Assembly (NCBI GenBank): GCA_947496185.1
Contig: CANMCD010000001.1
Coordinates: 124,001 to 188,000, forward strand
Reading direction: 5' to 3'
Origin: an uncultured Tenacibaculum sp.
GTDB taxonomy: Bacteria; Bacteroidota; Bacteroidia; Flavobacteriales; Flavobacteriaceae
DNA: 64,000 nt
Made by a program: the position numbers and the translations under genes
Shown here: piece by piece, positions 59,860 through 64,000 of the stretch
Numbering within the stretch: the stretch's first letter is position 1
Layout of the letters: each line of letters starts with the position of its first letter
Notes under the pieces: model-generated
What the model was told of the DNA's origin: nothing
Seen by the model: the letters and a program-made list of their open reading frames with translations, nothing else
Databases searched by the model: none

Positions 59860-61115
59860 AATTTATTGTAAACTATATTTCAGGTTTTTTGAATCGTTCC
59901 GGAGGTTATGTTTTTTTGGCAACTGTTTTTGCAAGGGTTGTATCCTTTTTAACTTCGTGGATGGTATTACAGTTACTTCCGAATAAAGCATTAGGAGAAG
60001 TTTTGTATGCATGGAATATCATTTCGTTTTTAATGCCATTCGTAGGTTTTGGGTTATATCAGAGTTATATACGTTACGGGGCTTTGTTGGGTAGTAAAGA
60101 AGAGAAAGAAATTATGGTAACCTATGTAATCAAGTATGGGGTGCTTACTTCTGGAATATTGACATTGTTGGTAGGCGTTACCTCGTTGCTTTTTCCTTTT
60201 GCTTTGGAAAATGTATCCGTATTTTTGGGAATGTTGTCGTTAGTGTTTATTCCGTTTTTTTTATTAGAAGTTATCAAAGCTAAGGCCCGTTTATATCACA
60301 AAAATAAAAAAGTAGCGGGTATTGAGGTAGTATATACCCTGTTGTTGTTCGTAATGGTTGGCCTTGGAAGTTATTTTTTTAAAGAAAAAGGGTATGCTTT
60401 GACGCTTGTAATTGTACCTTTAATGACTGTTGTGCTTTATGGGAGTGATATCAATATTAATTGGTTTGAAAGAAGACGAATTTCATCAATCAATAGTGCA
60501 TTTTGGAAGTATGGGATGTGGGGAGGATTAAATAATGTTGCTACAATGCTGCTTTTTGCTATTGATATTTTATTCATAGGAAACTTACTGCAGTTACCAG
60601 AAAAAGTAACCGCTTATAAGTATATTTCAATGCTGCCCATGAGTATTTTATTCCTACCAAGAGTTTTTATGACAACTGATTTTGTAACGATGACTGAAAA
60701 CATTTCTAGTAAAAGTTATGTGTATACCTATATAAAAAGTTATATGACTTTATTTGGTGTAATAAGTTTTTTTTATGTGTTACTTTTCTACCTTTTTGAT
60801 AGGCAGGTGTTGCTTTTTTTTGATTCTACATTTGTGGAGTACCAAGAAAGTTTTTTCATATTAAACATTGGGATTTGTGGAATTTTAATATTTAGAGGGC
60901 TTTTTGGGAATTTGCTATCATCGATTGGTAGAATGAAAACGAATTATTATATAATGTTTGTTGCATTGGGGATTAATATATTTTCTAATAATTATTTAAT
61001 TCCTGTAATGGGAGTAAAAGGAGCGGCTATCACTTCTGCTAGTCTTATGTGGTTTACAGGATTGAGTACTTGTATGATGTTTTTTTATTATTATCGTAAT
61101 ACGAATATCAACTAA
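59856..61115 (+). CDS. Polysaccharide flippase (MATE-like, Wzx/MurJ superfamily)
   Basis: A 419-aa membrane protein with about twelve hydrophobic helices. TTG 59856 (MKFIVNYISGFLNRSGG) overlaps the glycosyltransferase stop, giving translational coupling. N-terminal NRSGGYVFLATVFARVVSFLTSWMV, then alternating helices and the C-terminal MFVALGINIFSNNYLIPVMGVKGAAITSASLM, a motif frequent in oligosaccharide flippases. Exports lipid-linked sugar units; substrate unknown. Confidence 0.85.
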   Translation: MKFIVNYISGFLNRSGGYVFLATVFARVVSFLTSWMVLQLLPNKALGEVLYAWNIISFLMPFVGFGLYQSYIRYGALLGSKEEKEIMVTYVIKYGVLTSGILTLLVGVTSLLFPFALENVSVFLGMLSLVFIPFFLLEVIKAKARLYHKNKKVAGIEVVYTLLLFVMVGLGSYFFKEKGYALTLVIVPLMTVVLYGSDININWFERRRISSINSAFWKYGMWGGLNNVATMLLFAIDILFIGNLLQLPEKVTAYKYISMLPMSILFLPRVFMTTDFVTMTENISSKSYVYTYIKSYMTLFGVISFFYVLLFYLFDRQVLLFFDSTFVEYQESFFILNIGICGILIFRGLFGNLLSSIGRMKTNYYIMFVALGINIFSNNYLIPVMGVKGAAITSASLMWFTGLSTCMMFFYYYRNTNIN

Positions 61116-61130
61116 AAGGAGGTGTTTAAT

Positions 61131-62036
61131 TTACGATTTAAAAAACTTTAAAGGTTTGGGCAGGTTGTTATAATATAAATACGGATATCTTTCGTCTGTA
61201 GCTCCAAAGCTCTTATAATACTTAGCGATGTCTTTCATCGAAGAGCCTCCAAAATCAAAAGTTTTAAAATTTCTTTGATATTTAAAAATAGCCCGATCAT
61301 TCATAAAAGTATTAGCTCCGTTTTTTCTGTTTTTCAAATCACTAGCACATACCAACTCCGTTATTCTGTCTTGATGTTTTAGAAAAAAAGCACCTGCTAC
61401 CAACTGATTGTTTTGATCATAAATGGTTAGTAGTTCTCCTTTTTTCTTTTCAATACACACTTCTAAAAGTTGTAATAAATTGTCGTAATCTTTGTTGTTG
61501 ATTTTTTTTACCCGTTTGCCAATATTTTTTTGAAACAATTCAATTAGTTTTATTGGGGGGTCATTCCAACGTTCCGTTAGGTCGTGAGTTATTGCTTTTT
61601 TAAGTTCTCTTTTTCGGTTTCTATTGTAGTTTTTATAAATAGTTTCATAATTGTTTTTTAATGATAAAACCTGTACCTCTTTTGTTTTTTGATAATCAAG
61701 AAACATACTAAAGGAATTGTAACTGTTTAGACGTAACTCTATAAAATTATATGTGCCAAATAATTCTATTAAAAATTCATTTTCATCTTCAATTACTTCA
61801 GAGTAAATACCTAACCTTATAAGCCATAAAGGGGGGTGAACATAAGGGATAAAAAGTTTTTTTCTGTAAGGAATGGGCATTACAGCTTCATAGTCATTGA
61901 GTACAAGGGCTTCCCATTGGTCTGTAACAATATCTAAGTACCATGAATAACCAAAAATATTTGATTGCATGGCATTTGTAATACAGTGGTTGTATTTTTC
62001 AATATTGAGTGCTGATCTTTTAATAAATGAAATCAT
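61131..62036 (-). CDS. FemAB/GNAT-like acyltransferase
   Basis: A 301-aa GNAT-fold protein. NAMQSNIFGYSWYLDIVTDQWEALVLNDYEAVMPIP at the N-terminus, YKNYNRNRKRELKKA (about 132-146), LVAGAFFLKHQDRITELVCAS and KTFDFGGSSMKDIAKYYKSFGA match the FemAB-like group found in capsule and peptidoglycan clusters. Likely transfers an acyl or amino-acyl group. ATGA overlap with the deacetylase gene upstream; faces the flippase. Confidence 0.78.
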   Translation of the reverse strand: MISFIKRSALNIEKYNHCITNAMQSNIFGYSWYLDIVTDQWEALVLNDYEAVMPIPYRKKLFIPYVHPPLWLIRLGIYSEVIEDENEFLIELFGTYNFIELRLNSYNSFSMFLDYQKTKEVQVLSLKNNYETIYKNYNRNRKRELKKAITHDLTERWNDPPIKLIELFQKNIGKRVKKINNKDYDNLLQLLEVCIEKKKGELLTIYDQNNQLVAGAFFLKHQDRITELVCASDLKNRKNGANTFMNDRAIFKYQRNFKTFDFGGSSMKDIAKYYKSFGATDERYPYLYYNNLPKPLKFFKS

Positions 62037-63340
62037 CAGGATTTTACCATTTTTAACATCGAACTATAAAGTCTTCCCCAACCTCGCCAACGTTGGTATT
62101 CACTTAAACTTTCATTATGAAATAGTGTAATAAAAACACCGTTGACTTTTTTGACTTGATTTTTTAAATCCCTTATTTTTCCTAAGGCCTGTTTTGGCGT
62201 CAATTTCATATAGTCGTTTAGGGTCGTGTCCATTAGTGCAAAAGGGAAAATTTTAAGTGGCGTTTGAATTTCAAAATTAATATCATAGAAATAAAAGGGA
62301 GTGCAGGTACTTGCTCTAAACCCAGCATGACTAGCGTATCCCATAGAATAATCTTCTTCAATTTCAAGATCAATAAGTTTTTGATAGGTATTGGGTATTG
62401 AAAATCTTAAGTAGTGTTGTCTTGATCTTTTGATAGGGAGATTGGTGATTGCTTCTAAGCGCTCTTTTTCCTTTTTTAACAAAGAAGCATTGTTCATTGT
62501 ATAATAGGAAGGGTGTAATGCAACTCTAGCGTAGTCAACCATGTCTTTGATGAGAAGCCTAAACTTACTGTTAGCTGAAGAAACATTGGTGTCATAACTG
62601 GTATAATCACCAATTAAGAAGAAGAAAAGAGTTCGTGTGTTGTGTGTTTTTTTTAGATCAATGATATGTTGAAAAGTATTAAAAGGATCTTTTTTTAGAT
62701 TAAAAATAACGGCAAAACGGTCCCAGACATTAAAGATGTTGAGATAATAGATATCTTTTAAAAAACCTCCTATAGTTCTCATAAAGCTTTTGTGTTTATA
62801 AGCAAAAGCATTATCTACATCAATGGTTGAAACATATTCGTAGGTTCTTTCTGTGTAATTGTAATTAGGAAAACGTTTTTTTAATTCCTCTAAAAAATTA
62901 TAACTCCAAATATCAATTACGGGTTTCTCTAAAAAACCATTTTTAAAAGCAAGGCTGATATAGGCTTCAAATCGTCCGTGTTGATCTTTAATATGTGGTA
63001 GGTACTCTTCGTATCGTGTTATAAGAAAGAAGCTGGCGGCAAAAATATCAAATGGAACGTCCGATCTGCCCTGAAAAGGAAAGAAACACGGTGTTCCATT
63101 CCAATCTTTAATGGTGATATCGACATCTTTTATTCCTTGTTGAAAAAGTAATTCGTGGCTTTTAATAAAAAACTCTTTACCTAATGCGACTTTAGTGTAT
63201 GAAAACTTAGGGCCATTATGCGCTACGAATTCTTCTACTTTTGTAGTAAAATTAATAGGTATCTGTAAAATACGTGTAAGTACATGTTTGAATATATACC
63301 GTATTCTGGGTGTGATCTTATGTGTATAAATTAAAAGCAT
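62036..63340 (-). CDS. Polysaccharide deacetylase family protein
   Basis: A 434-aa protein with the flavobacterial extended deacetylase layout: an N-terminal 110-residue region (FPFQGRSDVPFDIFAASFFLITRYEEY), the NodB-like core with STIDVDNAFAYKHK (Asp-containing motif 1, about 169-182), VALHPSYYTMNN (metal His motif, about 275-286), GYASHAGFRAST and a C-terminal VFITLFHNESLS. Core geometry follows carbohydrate esterase 4-like enzymes, though the exact HxxxH spacing is altered. In a surface-polysaccharide cluster, overlapping the FemAB-like gene. Substrate unknown. Confidence 0.8.
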   Translation of the reverse strand: MLLIYTHKITPRIRYIFKHVLTRILQIPINFTTKVEEFVAHNGPKFSYTKVALGKEFFIKSHELLFQQGIKDVDITIKDWNGTPCFFPFQGRSDVPFDIFAASFFLITRYEEYLPHIKDQHGRFEAYISLAFKNGFLEKPVIDIWSYNFLEELKKRFPNYNYTERTYEYVSTIDVDNAFAYKHKSFMRTIGGFLKDIYYLNIFNVWDRFAVIFNLKKDPFNTFQHIIDLKKTHNTRTLFFFLIGDYTSYDTNVSSANSKFRLLIKDMVDYARVALHPSYYTMNNASLLKKEKERLEAITNLPIKRSRQHYLRFSIPNTYQKLIDLEIEEDYSMGYASHAGFRASTCTPFYFYDINFEIQTPLKIFPFALMDTTLNDYMKLTPKQALGKIRDLKNQVKKVNGVFITLFHNESLSEYQRWRGWGRLYSSMLKMVKS

Positions 63341-63387
63341 TCGACTAGTAGATGCATGTTTTGTATTACCAATTTAATTATAAAAGG

Positions 63388-64000
63388 TTAAAGTATGCCT
63401 TCATCGGCAAAGCTAAAATACGTTTTTCCACTAATAATAACATGATCTAACAGTTTTAAATCTAAGGTAGAAGCTGCTAGTTTAATTTTATTGGTAAGTT
63501 CAATGTCTGCTTTACTGGGTTTGAGTTTACCAGAAGGATGGTTATGGCAAAGTATTAATCCTACTGAAGAAAGCTCGATAGCTTTTTTAACCACCAAACG
63601 AATATCAACAAGGGTAGCGGTGATCCCTCCTTTGCTTAGTTGATATTTTAAGATGAGTTTGTTGGCATTGTTTAGGTATAATACCCAAAACTCCTCATGA
63701 GGAAGATATCCGATAGCGTTTATCATTAGTTCACTTGCTTTTTTTGAACTCGTAATTTCATCAAGTTTAGCGGGTTTTTCAAACAGTTTTCTTTTACCAA
63801 ACTCAAGAGCGGTAATTATTTTTATGGCTTTAACTTTACCAATACCTTTAAATTTGGTTAAATCGCAGATGGGAAGTTTGGATAGTTTGGTTAAATTATT
63901 GTCGACAGAAATGAGTAGTCTTTTAGCGAGACTCACAGCACTTTCATTACTGTTTCCTGAACCGATTAATATGGCTATTAATTCGGCATTAGTCAGTGTT
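63388..64000 (-). CDS. radC: RadC/JAB-domain DNA repair protein, 5' end outside window
   Basis: The frame is open through base 64000, so the first 20-odd residues (before ...TNAELIAILIGSGNSNESAVSLAKRLL) are missing. Present are the helix-hairpin-helix-like region FKGIGKVKAIKIITALEFGKR and the metal-binding MPN/JAB motif ILCHNHPSGKLKPSKAD (HxHxS-x9-D type). The family is of uncertain function and often carried in genomic islands, but this form is the chromosomal one of about 230 aa. Monocistronic as far as visible. Confidence 0.9.
   Translation of the reverse strand, partial: TLTNAELIAILIGSGNSNESAVSLAKRLLISVDNNLTKLSKLPICDLTKFKGIGKVKAIKIITALEFGKRKLFEKPAKLDEITSSKKASELMINAIGYLPHEEFWVLYLNNANKLILKYQLSKGGITATLVDIRLVVKKAIELSSVGLILCHNHPSGKLKPSKADIELTNKIKLAASTLDLKLLDHVIISGKTYFSFADEGIL

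Overview
The window comes from a low-GC Bacteroidota chromosome, most likely a marine Flavobacteriaceae member. Support for this: a SusC/SusD pair, Bacteroidota-type TAnnTTTG promoter elements, stand-alone MnmD, DUF4920/DUF4136/DUF5723-type envelope proteins, the almost complete absence of Shine-Dalgarno sequences, and many lipoprotein signals. Species cannot be decided from the sequence alone.

Layout. (1) 1-6900: housekeeping genes: 3' end of a saccharopine dehydrogenase, a tRNA-modification cluster (mnmD, a small membrane protein, a TrmN6/YfiC-like methyltransferase), ilvE, a TlpA-like thioredoxin, a MazG-like pyrophosphohydrolase and a KirBac-type K+ channel. (2) 6990-14350: an accessory island. 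It holds a large PAAR-like/Rhs polymorphic toxin with an adjacent immunity candidate, then the C-terminal (HEPN2) fragment of the type VI-B CRISPR effector Cas13b, an intact Csx28-like protein, and two 36-nt type VI-B repeats around one 30-nt spacer. A third repeat copy lies about 6.9 kb upstream, before the Rhs gene. This is the most unusual part of the window. (3) 14350-19500: dipeptidyl peptidase III, tag, a small lipoprotein and sppA, followed by a 1.3-kb non-coding stretch with a decayed gene and two hairpin terminators that share a preceding motif.

(4) 20848-37623: a single-direction 13-gene cobalamin operon. It covers GTPase cobW, adenosyltransferase, cobI, a cobJ-cobH fusion, bluB, cobL, a cbiG-cobM fusion, cobK, cbiD, a NiCoT-like metal transporter, a ChlI/ChlD-type chelatase subunit, cobB and cobN. 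Together these run from precorrin-2 to adenosylated cobyrinic acid a,c-diamide. Nucleotide-loop genes (cobD, cobU, cobS, cobC) are not in the window. (5) 38701-46090: two minus-strand units, each headed by a cobalamin riboswitch. One is [2Fe-2S] ferredoxin/SDR/cbiX; the other is a siderophore-receptor-like TonB transporter followed by a PepSY membrane protein. So one riboswitch controls a second cobalt chelatase and the other an uptake system, while the main operon shows no riboswitch. A 162-bp MITE-like element sits directly upstream of the first riboswitch, and fragments of it occur at two other places.

(6) 46600-51480: an isolated SusC/SusD nutrient-uptake pair. (7) 51800-64000: rlmB, a rhomboid protease, rarA, a decayed gene, a three-gene envelope operon (DUF5723-like), a YjjG-type phosphatase, a short surface-polysaccharide cluster (glycosyltransferase, flippase, FemAB-like acyltransferase, polysaccharide deacetylase) and the 3' part of radC.
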